Positions 8,001-15,598 of a DNA stretch of 33,587 nt are shown here, in pieces. The first letter of the stretch is position 1; each line of letters opens with the position of its first letter. The DNA is from a virus. The notes beneath the pieces are model-generated. The model was not told where the DNA came from. It saw only the letters and a list, made by a program, of their open reading frames with translations, and ran no database searches. The translations under genes were made by a program, and so were the position numbers. The stretch spans positions 1 to 33,587 of IMG/VR virus record IMGVR_UViG_3300035703_003858. One strand, written 5' to 3'.

Positions 8001-8145
8001 CTGGCGACCTCCCCTGTTCGAGTGCCGTGATCCTGGCTTCCTGCTCGGTGACTTTCGCCTGCAGGGCTCTAACCTCGCCTGCCATCAGCTCTTGCAGCCT
8101 TCTCGTCTCGTCGACCAGAAGCGCTATCTGCTCTTCGAGAGTCAC
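7993..8145 (-). CDS. Small coiled-coil protein in the P2 gene G position
   Basis: A 50-aa frame from GTG 8145 to TGA 7993-7995. It has a strong GGAGTAGGGA ribosome-binding site spanning the tail fibre stop, and its end overlaps the sheath start. Nearly the whole chain is predicted helical with heptad leucine, valine and alanine spacing (for example QIALLVDETRRLQELM), so it probably forms a coiled coil. In P2 this slot between H and FI holds G, the fibre assembly chaperone of about 175 aa. This protein is far shorter and not visibly homologous. A role with fibre H is inferred from position. Confidence 0.65.
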   Translation of the reverse strand: MTLEEQIALLVDETRRLQELMAGEVRALQAKVTEQEARITALEQGRSPGG

Positions 8146-8149
8146 GTCC

Positions 8150-9274
8150 CTACTCCATAAAGAAAACGGCAGGCTTTCGCGCCGAGCGAGAAAAAAGCGC
8201 CTGAGTAGCCTCGACTATTTTTAGACCCCAAAGACCCTCCTTTAGGCCTGGAGAGGTAAGCTCTGCCTCGGAGAACTCAAACTCGACAAGCCCGCTGCCG
8301 AGATAAAGATACTTCTCGCTGTAGTCGGCTGTTTCGAGGCGAAAGCGCCGCTGAAAGTCGTTGAGATAGATCTCGAGCGTCAGCTCGCGCGGGAAAGAGG
8401 CGCCCGTGCGCAAAAGCCAGAAGTCTCTGAGCCCGACCTTGAGGCTGCCAGACGTCTTCTTGGTAAATTCGTACACGAGAGGCCCCCCCATATCGGGGAC
8501 GGGAGTCGACACCTCGAGCTCGAGCTCCTGCAGAAGAGCTTGAGCCCCCGTCCCAGCAGGCCAGCCAAGAAGGGCTCCAAGCCGCTCCTTGTAGCGGGCA
8601 AGCTCACCTCGAGCCTCGGCCACTTGGGCCTCAAGCTCCGCTTTGACCCCCTGCAGAAGCCTCTCAGTCTCGGCCTTTTGGGCCTGAAACTCGGCCCGCA
8701 GAGCCGCCAGCGAGGCCTTGGCGACCTCCTTGAAGGTTAAAAACTCCCCTCGGGTGGCGGCCAGCTCTCGCATCAGCTCGAGCGTGTGGCGCTGGCCTTG
8801 CGTGAGAGAGAGCGCCACCGCAGCAAGCTCCCTTGCCAAGGAGAGGTTGAGGCGCTCTCCGACGCCTTCGACTGCAATGAGAGAGTCCGGGATCTCTTCG
8901 AGAATGAGGTCGATGCCAAAAAGCAGATCCTCCGACGCTATCCGCTTGGCGAGGATCTCGCCTGCCCTAGAGAGCACGGCAAAGAGGATCGGTCCGTCCA
9001 CCCCTTCGAGGCTTGCCACAATGCCCATCTCGCCGACGTCGTAGGCTTCTCTCCCAGAGCGAAACTCGGCCGTGAGGTGAACGCGGTTTCCAGAGACCCG
9101 GTTTGAGTCGGCAAGGCTCGAAGCCTCGACTCTTTCCTTGAGCGCTGCTTCGGAGCCATCTGGATCGTAGGAGGCCTTTCCCAGCTCAATGCCGACAAAG
9201 CGAAGCCTCTTGCCCCTGGCCTCGGCCTCGGCCAGGGCCTCGAGCCCGCGTCTTGTAATCCTCGGGCGCTCCAT
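8150..9274 (-). CDS. H: Tail fibre protein H (P2 gpH N-terminal domain)
   Basis: A 374-aa tail fibre or tail-collar-type protein for host recognition. The N-terminal ~150 residues follow the P2 gpH baseplate-attachment domain (ITRRGLEALAEAEARGKRLR, then VGIELGKASYDPDG). Residues ~185-245 are an Ala/Glu-rich coiled coil, and the C-terminal ~110 residues form a beta-rich, non-repetitive tip. The start is ATG 9274, which overlaps the I stop as TGATG. It is much shorter than P2 H (about 669 aa), so the fibre is short. The tip is expected to set host range. Confidence 0.8.
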   Translation of the reverse strand: MERPRITRRGLEALAEAEARGKRLRFVGIELGKASYDPDGSEAALKERVEASSLADSNRVSGNRVHLTAEFRSGREAYDVGEMGIVASLEGVDGPILFAVLSRAGEILAKRIASEDLLFGIDLILEEIPDSLIAVEGVGERLNLSLARELAAVALSLTQGQRHTLELMRELAATRGEFLTFKEVAKASLAALRAEFQAQKAETERLLQGVKAELEAQVAEARGELARYKERLGALLGWPAGTGAQALLQELELEVSTPVPDMGGPLVYEFTKKTSGSLKVGLRDFWLLRTGASFPRELTLEIYLNDFQRRFRLETADYSEKYLYLGSGLVEFEFSEAELTSPGLKEGLWGLKIVEATQALFSRSARKPAVFFME

Positions 9275-9840
9275 CAACGCCCCACGACTGCGGCAAAGCG
9301 CTTGATGCGAGTCAGGCGCGCAAACATCGCCGCCCCGACTGTGGCCTCGGCCTCAAACATGACGTCGAGGTCAAAGCGGGCTCTAAGCGGCTTTAGCGAC
9401 TCGATGACGCGCAGGATGCGGCGTCTTTCGGCCTCGCCAAGGGGGCGGTTGTCCTTGTTGAAAAGGATGACCTTGAAGGTGTAGGGCTCCCTCGGCTCGG
9501 GGTGGTCCCACCACTCGCGGATTCTAGCCCTGACGCCAAGGGTCTCCATGGCCAAGTCGATGGCAGCCAGGGTGCCGCGCAGCCTTTTGATCTTCTCAAA
9601 GCGAGAGATGATCTCACGGCGCCGCCTCGTCAGGTCGTCTTCGCTCTCCACCCCGACAAAGTCCTCGTCCCACAGCTCAACCCCCCTCTCCCAAGCCAGA
9701 TACGGCAGAAAGGCCGGCGGGCAGGTGTCGGGGTCAAAAAGCGAGGCAAAGTCAAAGGAGAGGCCCTCGAGCCTCTCTCCTGCGACCTCCTCGAGCGTCC
9801 TCTCAAGCGGCGTCGAATTTTTCGGCAGAAGGCTTGTCAC
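9274..9840 (-). CDS. I: Tail formation protein I (P2 gpI-like baseplate wedge)
   Basis: A 188-aa baseplate protein of the P2 gpI family, joining wedge protein J to the fibre. Signature pieces are LFDPDTCPPAFLPYLAWERG and, later, KIKRLRGTLAAIDLAMETLG and REWWDHPEPREPYTFKV. GTG 9840 overlaps the J stop as GTGA. P2 gpI is about 176 aa, so the length fits. Order J-I-H is as in P2. Confidence 0.9.
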   Translation of the reverse strand: MTSLLPKNSTPLERTLEEVAGERLEGLSFDFASLFDPDTCPPAFLPYLAWERGVELWDEDFVGVESEDDLTRRRREIISRFEKIKRLRGTLAAIDLAMETLGVRARIREWWDHPEPREPYTFKVILFNKDNRPLGEAERRRILRVIESLKPLRARFDLDVMFEAEATVGAAMFARLTRIKRFAAVVGR

Positions 9841-10700
9841 GAGGACATCTCCAGCTTGAGGGCGTCCTCGCCGTCCTCAAGAAGCGGCGCCTCAAAGGCC
9901 TCGCACAAGACGCCGCCCGAGGGCTCGAGCAGCTCGGCCGAGGTGACGTCGTTTTGGGCATGGAGCGCGGCGTAGAGGACAGACGGCTCGAGGCTTGCCC
10001 CCACCCGAAAGCGGCTCCTAAAAAGCTCTCTGAGCGAGGCCTCGGCCTGCCCCTGCACCATCCGCCAGTCGGCGCCGTAGGGCACCTTAAGACGCGCATG
10101 CAGACGAAAGCGCCTCAGGCTTGCCTCCTCGACAGTCAGCTGATCGGTCAGCGCGCGCACGTAGGTCATCTTGTCGCGAAGCAGCGCCAGGTCGGCGGCC
10201 CGCACCGGCTCTTCTGTCTTGGGGTCAAAAAGAACCCAAAGCTTGATCCGCGCCGGAGAAACCTCGGCGCAGTTGGCGTCGACGACATACCCACCCCCGG
10301 AAAGCCGAACGGCCTTGGCCTGAGCGATGTAGCCGACTTTTGACCCGGCAGCCGACAAGAGATCGTCCTCGTCCAAAAACCGCCCGAGAAGACTCTCGTC
10401 TGTCTCGCCAGCGGCCCTCGTCAAGCCGCGCCGCGCTGCGACGTGATCGAGGTTTGCCCCCCGGGCAAAGGCCGGCATGGTGGCACGCGCAGCCTCGTTC
10501 ACACGGGCGCGCAGAAGCAGCTCGCGGTAAGCACACACCTCGAGCACCTTGACGGCGGGGTCGGATTCGAAAAGGTCGACGGCTTCGCCGTAGCGAGCGC
10601 GAAAGTCCTCGAGTAGCTGGCGCTTGATCGCCTCATAGCTCAAGGTCTCCACCACCTCGGGCGCCGGCAGACGACGAAGATCAATCACCCCGCCCTTCAC
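9837..10700 (-). CDS. J: Baseplate assembly protein J (gp47/Mu-like)
   Basis: A 287-aa wedge protein of the Baseplate_J family. The N-terminus reads IDLRRLPAPEVVETLSYEAI, and the family motif AYRELLLRARVNEAARATM is followed by ANLDHVAARRGLTR, the usual 'hole-free first row' of J proteins. GTG 10700 overlaps the W stop. P2 gpJ is about 302 aa. It sits between W and I as expected. Confidence 0.92.
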   Translation of the reverse strand: MKGGVIDLRRLPAPEVVETLSYEAIKRQLLEDFRARYGEAVDLFESDPAVKVLEVCAYRELLLRARVNEAARATMPAFARGANLDHVAARRGLTRAAGETDESLLGRFLDEDDLLSAAGSKVGYIAQAKAVRLSGGGYVVDANCAEVSPARIKLWVLFDPKTEEPVRAADLALLRDKMTYVRALTDQLTVEEASLRRFRLHARLKVPYGADWRMVQGQAEASLRELFRSRFRVGASLEPSVLYAALHAQNDVTSAELLEPSGGVLCEAFEAPLLEDGEDALKLEMSS

Positions 10701-11041
10701 CGCTCAAGCCTCACGGCGAGCGAAAACGGCGTGTCTGTCACCTTGATGACGCCGTCGAGGAGAATCGACACGCTCCCGTCTTGGACTTTTTTCTCGTCCT
10801 CTGGCCCATCGAGCACTTTCACGGCGTTAAGCCTCACCCGAGGCTCCCAGCGGGCTATGGCCTCGTGGACAGCGGTAAAGATCGACATCTTGTCGATGCC
10901 TCTTCCCAGCAGCTCAAAAAGCCTCGATCCGTAGTCACGCAGCATGACGCGCGAGCCCTTAGGAGTCGTCAGGATGTCTTCTAGGCTTTGGCGGACGTGC
11001 TCCTCGGGGGAGAGCTTTTTTCCCGTGCGGCGCGACATCAT
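10697..11041 (-). CDS. W: Baseplate assembly protein W (gp25-like lysozyme fold)
   Basis: A 114-aa protein of the gp25/gpW family that nucleates the baseplate wedge and starts sheath polymerisation. The typical segments SLEDILTTPKGSRVMLRDYG and the EPR motif WEPRVRLNAVKV are clear. Two adjacent ATG codons (11041 and 11038) overlap the stop of the preceding 61-aa gene; either could start translation. P2 gpW is about 115 aa. Confidence 0.92.
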   Translation of the reverse strand: MMSRRTGKKLSPEEHVRQSLEDILTTPKGSRVMLRDYGSRLFELLGRGIDKMSIFTAVHEAIARWEPRVRLNAVKVLDGPEDEKKVQDGSVSILLDGVIKVTDTPFSLAVRLER

Positions 11042-11223
11042 CCAAACTTTCCTTTCCCACTTGCCGGGTCGACCTGGACCTCGTTTTTCTCGACGATGTA
11101 GGCGACAAGCTCGGCCAGAAGATCGGCCAACACGGCGCCCCTGGCCCCCTCGGCGTCAAGCTTGAAGCCAAGCTCTTTCATCTTGGCGAGTATCCTCTCC
11201 CTTGCTTCGGCCTCGTTAAGCAT
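11038..11223 (-). CDS. Small protein between V and W (unknown)
   Basis: A 61-aa frame with ATG 11223 overlapping the V stop and its own stop overlapping the W start, so it is embedded in the coupled operon. It looks mostly helical (EARERILAKMKELGF, LADLLAELVAYIVEKNEVQV) with a Gly/Lys-rich end. P2 has no gene here, although many P2-like prophages carry a short frame between V and W. No function can be given; a tail assembly accessory role is likely from position. Confidence 0.7.
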   Translation of the reverse strand: MLNEAEARERILAKMKELGFKLDAEGARGAVLADLLAELVAYIVEKNEVQVDPASGKGKFG

Positions 11224-11773
11224 GCTTCACCTTGCAACGGGTAGAGCCCTGCGGGTGCGGAGAGCCGGTGAAGGCGCAGACGGCTTCTGTCGTGACCACG
11301 CCGGCACTTGCGTCGGCGCCGCCAAGCGCTATGCTTTCGGCCTCGACGACGACCGTCTTGGCGTTGACGACGATGCTTGCCCCACCGACTACCTCAAGAC
11401 GAGCCCCCTCGGGCAGAACGACCCGCATGGCCTTGGCCTCCTTGTCGTAGGACACGCTCGCGCCGTCGCCGTAGCTCAGGCGGTGGCCGCCTTCTTTAGG
11501 CAGACAGTCCTTTGTCATGACAGCCCCGAGGATGACCCCTTGCGCAAGCGAGCCAGAGGGAAAGAGACAAAGGACCTGCTCGCCGACCTCGAGCGGCCAG
11601 TTCTCGTTGTCCCCCTTGGCTCTCCGTTTCAGGGTCGAAAGCGGCGGGGTCTCCATGCCGCCCTCGATCCTGACCCGTGCCCTGGCGCCAAAGTCCAGGG
11701 TGGCCGTGACAACGCCAAAGCTCACAAGGCTTGCAAGTTGGCGCCGCATCTCGGCTGCCTCAAAGGCCGTCAC
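11216..11773 (-). CDS. V: Baseplate spike protein V (P2 gpV-like)
   Basis: A 185-aa central spike protein that pierces the host outer membrane. An OB-fold-like first half (VTATLDFGARARVRIEGG and GEQVLCLFPSGSLAQGVILG) is followed by a beta-helix-type region of short strands (ARLEVVGGASIVVNAKTVVV). The C-terminus has CAFTGSPHPQGSTRC with His and two Cys residues, consistent with a metal-binding tip as known for gpV. The start GTG 11773 overlaps the previous stop as GTGA. P2 gpV is 211 aa. Confidence 0.9.
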   Translation of the reverse strand: MTAFEAAEMRRQLASLVSFGVVTATLDFGARARVRIEGGMETPPLSTLKRRAKGDNENWPLEVGEQVLCLFPSGSLAQGVILGAVMTKDCLPKEGGHRLSYGDGASVSYDKEAKAMRVVLPEGARLEVVGGASIVVNAKTVVVEAESIALGGADASAGVVTTEAVCAFTGSPHPQGSTRCKVKHA

Positions 11774-12420
11774 CGCTTGTCCTCCGTGAGTTTTGCCTTG
11801 CGCACGATGACGGGAGCAGGCGCTATGCTTCTTCGCACGACGACGACCGGTGCTTTGCTAGCCCCCTGACGTGGCTTTGGCGGCGGAGGCGCAGGCTTGG
11901 CCGCAGGCTTTGGCGCCGGTTTTGCTGCCGGCTTGGGCGCAGGCTTCTTTTCCTTGGGCGGTGGCGGAGCCTTCTTGGGCTTTGGAATCTTGTGCTTTCC
12001 GCGAAAGCCGTGCTCGAAGTCGGAGCATTTCTTGAGCGCCCTCTCGCGAATCTCAGGTGGCAGGTCCAAAAGCTTGGCCCTTAGCTTGTCAAAATGCCTC
12101 CAGGTCCAAAACTGCCAGCTCCTTCGAGCTTTTGCCGCCTCCTTGAAGGCCGAACTTTTGGTGACAAACTCGTAGAGGTCGTCTTGGGCGGCGCAGACGT
12201 CAAGACCGAGCCTTAGGATGGCCGAGCAAAACTGGACGGTCCAAAGGGGGGAGGCCTTGGCGGGCTCTTTGAGCTTTTTTTCAAGGATCGGCCAGGCCCA
12301 CTCGCCGACATAGCCGTCAAAGGCCATCTTGGAGAAGGGGTCAAAGGCCGTAAACGGCAGGTAGCCGAGCCTGGTCGCCTCCTCAGTGAAGTCGAGCACG
12401 ACGTGCTTTCTTTTGGTCAC
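11770..12420 (-). CDS. Unknown late protein with Pro/Ala/Lys-rich tail
   Basis: A 216-aa protein from GTG 12420 (GTGA overlap with the previous stop) to a stop overlapping V. Residues ~1-125 look globular, rich in Trp and Phe (WTVQFCSAILRLGLDVC, SWQFWTWRHFDKLRAKLL). Residues ~140-190 are a low-complexity run of Pro, Ala and Lys (PAPKPAAKPAPKPAAKPAP), like a TonB-type extended linker. The end is basic. No family was recognised. It interrupts the expected P2 order between tail completion genes and V. A periplasm-spanning or lysis-linked role is conceivable, but only from composition. Translated in the operon, so expected to be expressed late. Confidence 0.75.
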   Translation of the reverse strand: MTKRKHVVLDFTEEATRLGYLPFTAFDPFSKMAFDGYVGEWAWPILEKKLKEPAKASPLWTVQFCSAILRLGLDVCAAQDDLYEFVTKSSAFKEAAKARRSWQFWTWRHFDKLRAKLLDLPPEIRERALKKCSDFEHGFRGKHKIPKPKKAPPPPKEKKPAPKPAAKPAPKPAAKPAPPPPKPRQGASKAPVVVVRRSIAPAPVIVRKAKLTEDKR

Positions 12421-12872
12421 GGCGGCACCTTTGCAGCCTCTGGGTACATGGCCAAGCTCTCCCAGTCGTTGACGCCAAGGCGCACCAGCTGCGCCCACTC
12501 GCAAGACCACACCTCGTAGCCTGCAACGGCAAGATCAAACCGAGCGTCGACGCAGCGCAAGACCCGAGCCTGCCGCGCGTAGTCGACAAACGTCTGGTTA
12601 TGAATAGCAAGGGCGATCCTTGCTGCGACGTCGCGGGCTGTCACCTGCTGGCGGCCGCGAGCGGGAGGCAACACGGCCAGGGCCTCCCAGCGCGTCTCAA
12701 AGTCCATCTCGCCTGTCATCGGGTCGCCTTCAGGCTCAAAGTCGGTCAGCTCAAAGAAGATGGCCGGCACCCTGTCGATCTTTTTGGTCTCGGGATAGGC
12801 GTCGTAGACGGGGATCTTCGGAAAAACCCGCCTAAGCTCATCACCGATCTTCTGGTAGATCTCGCCAAACAT
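12417..12872 (-). CDS. Tail terminator/completion protein candidate
   Basis: A 151-aa protein starting at ATG 12872, 4 nt behind the stop of the Z-like gene. A longer upstream extension exists but is antisense-like and Arg/Ser-rich, so it is not used. The pattern FGEIYQKIGDELRRVFPKIP, then a beta strand VPAIFFELTDFEP, then VTARDVAARIALAIHNQTF resembles small tail-terminator proteins that cap the tube and join it to the head. In P2 the R and S genes occupy this spot. Family assignment is tentative. Confidence 0.6.
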   Translation of the reverse strand: MFGEIYQKIGDELRRVFPKIPVYDAYPETKKIDRVPAIFFELTDFEPEGDPMTGEMDFETRWEALAVLPPARGRQQVTARDVAARIALAIHNQTFVDYARQARVLRCVDARFDLAVAGYEVWSCEWAQLVRLGVNDWESLAMYPEAAKVPP

Positions 12873-12876
12873 CGTT

Positions 12877-13380
12877 CTATCCGAGTAGGCCTCCGCGGTA
12901 TCTGACCTCGTGCAGGAGGTTTCTGAGGAAGGCCTCCCGCACGTCCACCTGGAGCGCCGCGGCTGCGGCAGCCCTGTGCAGCTCTGCCTTCTCGGCCCCG
13001 AGCGGATGGCGCGCCCTCGACACTCTCCGGTAGACCTTCCTTTCCAGCCGCCCGAGCCGACTGCGAGCGACAAAGGCCCCTTCGACAAACCTTCCCTGGC
13101 GAGTCGAAACCCCCGCCCGGCCTTGCCTGGCTCCTGCCAGGATCAAGGGCAGGTCGTGAGTGACCATCGAGAGGGTGGCTATCAGCCCGCGCCCTCTCGT
13201 CTTGATCCTCTGGCGCACAGGCCTTAGCGGCACTCTCGCCTCATCTGCCGTCTCTTTGGCCAGTTTTCGCGCAAAAGTCCTGATGGTGCGCGAGAGAGCC
13301 CGCGCGATGGCCGCCTCGAGCGTCTTCTCAGACATCTCGACTGCCTGGGCGAGACCTTCGATTTCCCTTTCAAGACTCAA
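12877..13380 (-). CDS. Minor tail protein Z-like (lambda gpZ family)
   Basis: A 167-aa protein of the lambda gpZ-type minor tail family, which acts in joining tail to head. The family pattern is clear: an N-terminal helix ARALSRTIRTFARKLAKE, the segment VPLRPVRQRIK, LPLILAGARQGRAGVSTRQG, GAFVARSRLG and a late VYRRVSRARHPL. TTG 13380 overlaps the FII-like stop (TTGA). An ATG at 13335 is an alternative start that would keep the whole conserved part. Confidence 0.75.
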   Translation of the reverse strand: MSLEREIEGLAQAVEMSEKTLEAAIARALSRTIRTFARKLAKETADEARVPLRPVRQRIKTRGRGLIATLSMVTHDLPLILAGARQGRAGVSTRQGRFVEGAFVARSRLGRLERKVYRRVSRARHPLGAEKAELHRAAAAAALQVDVREAFLRNLLHEVRYRGGLLG

Positions 13381-13724
13381 GCGAAGTCCTCTCCGATCTC
13401 GCTGTCGAGCTCTTCGGCCAGATCAAGCTGACTCATCCCGGTGAGGTCGTCGTGGCAGGCGGCCACCCGGTAGCGCCTTCCCTCAACGGTAAAGACGTCT
13501 CCGGCCGCGGCCCCCGAAAGATCACTCGTCAGACCGAGAAACTGGCTGTTCTCGGCCGAAACGCGCATCGAGCCCACCGCCTCGTCGAAGAACTTCACGT
13601 CAAAGACGCCGGCCACTTCTCTGCCGGAAAGCTTCCCGGTTTGAAACACCCCCCGGTGGACGAGGTCAGTTCCTCTAAAAAAAAAGGTAATGTCCCCCTC
13701 GCCAAAGGCATCTTTTGGTGTCAA
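13377..13724 (-). CDS. Head-tail connector, lambda FII-like
   Basis: A 115-aa protein in the lambda gpFII attachment family by pattern and place. It is a compact beta-rich chain with a late GDVFTVEGRRYRVAACHDD and GMSQLDLAEEL, resembling the 'gene..Y.V....DG..L..L.L' end of that family. The start TTG 13724 overlaps the capsid gene stop as TTGA, behind GAGGCGAGAG. Near the N-terminus there is a run of nine T (13685-13677) coding Phe-Phe-Phe, a possible slippage or sequencing-error spot. It is unrelated to the P2-type tube protein FII. Confidence 0.65.
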   Translation of the reverse strand: MTPKDAFGEGDITFFFRGTDLVHRGVFQTGKLSGREVAGVFDVKFFDEAVGSMRVSAENSQFLGLTSDLSGAAAGDVFTVEGRRYRVAACHDDLTGMSQLDLAEELDSEIGEDFA

Positions 13725-15598
13725 CTCTCGCCTCGCCGCGGCCGCGCGCGGTCAGGGCTTGGCACTGGCCCCTGGGGCGGCTTGATAGTGTCGTAGAAGG
13801 CAAAGGACTCGGGGTGGCGGATGGCGATGTCGACGTCTTGAATGACTCGGATGCGCACTGTCCCCGAGGTGCCCTTCAGATAGGGGTTCACCTGCACGTC
13901 GAGCACCCCCCACTCGCCAATCACCAGGTCGGCCCAGTTGCCAAAGATCATGGCGCTCTTGTCGGTATTCAAGTTGTCGGGGACGATGGTTGAGACCTCG
14001 GCCGGGTAGCCGTTGACGATGCCACGCCCATTAGACCCGCTTCCCCAGATAAAGGTGCTGCTGTTCTCGTTGACGAGAGTCGTTTTCAGCATGCCCGAGA
14101 CCCTGGGGTTTGTAAGATAGGCAAGCGAGCCGAAATTTGCGTTGGCCTTGGCAATCGCCGTCTCGAGCATGACGACGGCGTTAAAGTCAAAATCGGTGAG
14201 CGGCACATTGGCCACCCCCTCGGTCGAGAGAATGCCCCGGGGCTGGTTGTCCTTGCCGCTGCCGGCGATGGCTGCCAGGTCGATGGCGCTTGCCACGGCC
14301 GTGGCGAGGTCTTCTCTGACGACCTCTTCGACGTCAATCGAGCTTTGGAGGATGAGCCGCCGGGAAATATCGGTGAAGGCACCAACAGACTTGGGCGAAA
14401 GCGGCACCTGGTCGGTCTTAAAGGGCTGCTCTTCGACGTCCTTGGTCTCTGCCACCCAAAAGGCCTTGGCGCCGCCAGCCATCCTCGGAAGCGTCACGTT
14501 ACCTTCAAGGCCCGAAAGTATCTTGGCTCCGAGCTGGCGGATCACAAGCCGTGCCCGGAGCGCCTCGATAAAGCTGCCGGGCGGGATATTGGTGGCAACC
14601 AGCGAGCCGGCCGACCCCGGCGCCGTTGTCGTCTCAAAGCGCGAGGCAAAAATCACGTCCGACGGTACGAGAAAGCCGCTGGTCTCACGCTTGAACTTCG
14701 CTGCTGCGGCCTCACTCACCTCGCGCTCAAACTCAGCCCCCCGCCAGTCGTTGTTGAGAGCTGCGCGCATGGCTTTCAGAAATGAAAACCGCTTGGTCTC
14801 GTCGCGGCTGAGACCGATGTTCTCGCGCGCTGAGCTGGGCGCTGCCGCTGGCAGCTCGGGGCGTGACTCCATTGCCAAGAGGAGCTTTCGCGAGAACTCG
14901 TCGACCGAGAGGCCTTCCATCAGGGCCGCGCGCGCCAGGTCGGGCTTTTGAAACCTGTCTCCAAGCGAAATGATCTCGAGCGCCCTCTTGCGTTCGTCTT
15001 CGGCGCCTGCTGCCACCACCACAGAAACTTCCTCCCTCTTTGGCTCTGCGGCGCTCTCCTCTTGGGGGCCGCCCAGCTGGTTGATGTCTTCAAAGTGACT
15101 GCCGCGGCCGACTCCGACGGAAGGGTCGGCCGGCACGGCCTCGAGCGAGATCTCGAGCGGCTCCCAGTCGGTGACGCGGTAGGTGTCAGCCCCCTCGCTT
15201 TTTTGCTCCTCGAGCTTTAGCTCGTGGTAGCGGTAGGAGACCGACACGTTACTTTTGATGCCGTCTTTGACGTCCTGGAAGGCTTCCTCGCCGAGCTGGT
15301 TTCTGGAAAATTTGACGAGCGCCTTGCCACGCCGGCCCTCGACGGTGGCCTCCAGCACGACCCCGATCTGTTGGTTTCTATCGTGGTTTAAGAGAAAGGC
15401 GCCGCCGCGGTTGATCCTTGAAAGACGCACGGCCCGCGCCCCGTGATCGAGAATCTCCCTTCCAAACCAGCGGTCGACGGGGGCTTCCGAGGAAAACGTC
15501 AAAACGACCGTGCGGGCTTCCTCGTTGATCTCGCCCGAGGCAAGGTCAGAGAGCCTATGAGAGATACTGCTCGTCTGACTGAGTAGCCTCTGCCTCAC
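13721..15598 (-). CDS. Prohead protease-major capsid protein fusion
   Basis: One chain of about 625 aa. Residues ~1-180 are an S78/HK97-type prohead protease with a catalytic His in LLNHDRNQQIG and a Ser in KSNVSVSYRYHEL. A linker/scaffold region rich in Glu and Lys follows. The C-terminal ~320 residues are an HK97-fold capsid protein (RETSGFLVPSDVIFASRFE, FWVAETKDVEEQPF, MIFGNWADLVIGEWG). The longest frame begins at TTG 15634, but GTG 15598 with GGAGACGAGG upstream is better and reduces the overlap with portal to 44 nt. The protease probably cuts itself off the capsid during maturation, as in known fused versions. Confidence 0.88.
   Translation of the reverse strand: MRQRLLSQTSSISHRLSDLASGEINEEARTVVLTFSSEAPVDRWFGREILDHGARAVRLSRINRGGAFLLNHDRNQQIGVVLEATVEGRRGKALVKFSRNQLGEEAFQDVKDGIKSNVSVSYRYHELKLEEQKSEGADTYRVTDWEPLEISLEAVPADPSVGVGRGSHFEDINQLGGPQEESAAEPKREEVSVVVAAGAEDERKRALEIISLGDRFQKPDLARAALMEGLSVDEFSRKLLLAMESRPELPAAAPSSARENIGLSRDETKRFSFLKAMRAALNNDWRGAEFEREVSEAAAAKFKRETSGFLVPSDVIFASRFETTTAPGSAGSLVATNIPPGSFIEALRARLVIRQLGAKILSGLEGNVTLPRMAGGAKAFWVAETKDVEEQPFKTDQVPLSPKSVGAFTDISRRLILQSSIDVEEVVREDLATAVASAIDLAAIAGSGKDNQPRGILSTEGVANVPLTDFDFNAVVMLETAIAKANANFGSLAYLTNPRVSGMLKTTLVNENSSTFIWGSGSNGRGIVNGYPAEVSTIVPDNLNTDKSAMIFGNWADLVIGEWGVLDVQVNPYLKGTSGTVRIRVIQDVDIAIRHPESFAFYDTIKPPQGPVPSPDRARPRRGES

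Noticed and set aside
12873-13088. N-terminal extension of the tail-terminator gene
   Set aside because: The extension is Arg/Ser-rich, overlaps the Z-like gene in another frame and lacks family pattern; ATG 12872 is the natural start.
13677-13685. Nine-T run as a second programmed frameshift site
   Set aside because: The zero frame already gives a complete FII-like protein, and neither shifted frame leads to a recognisable product.
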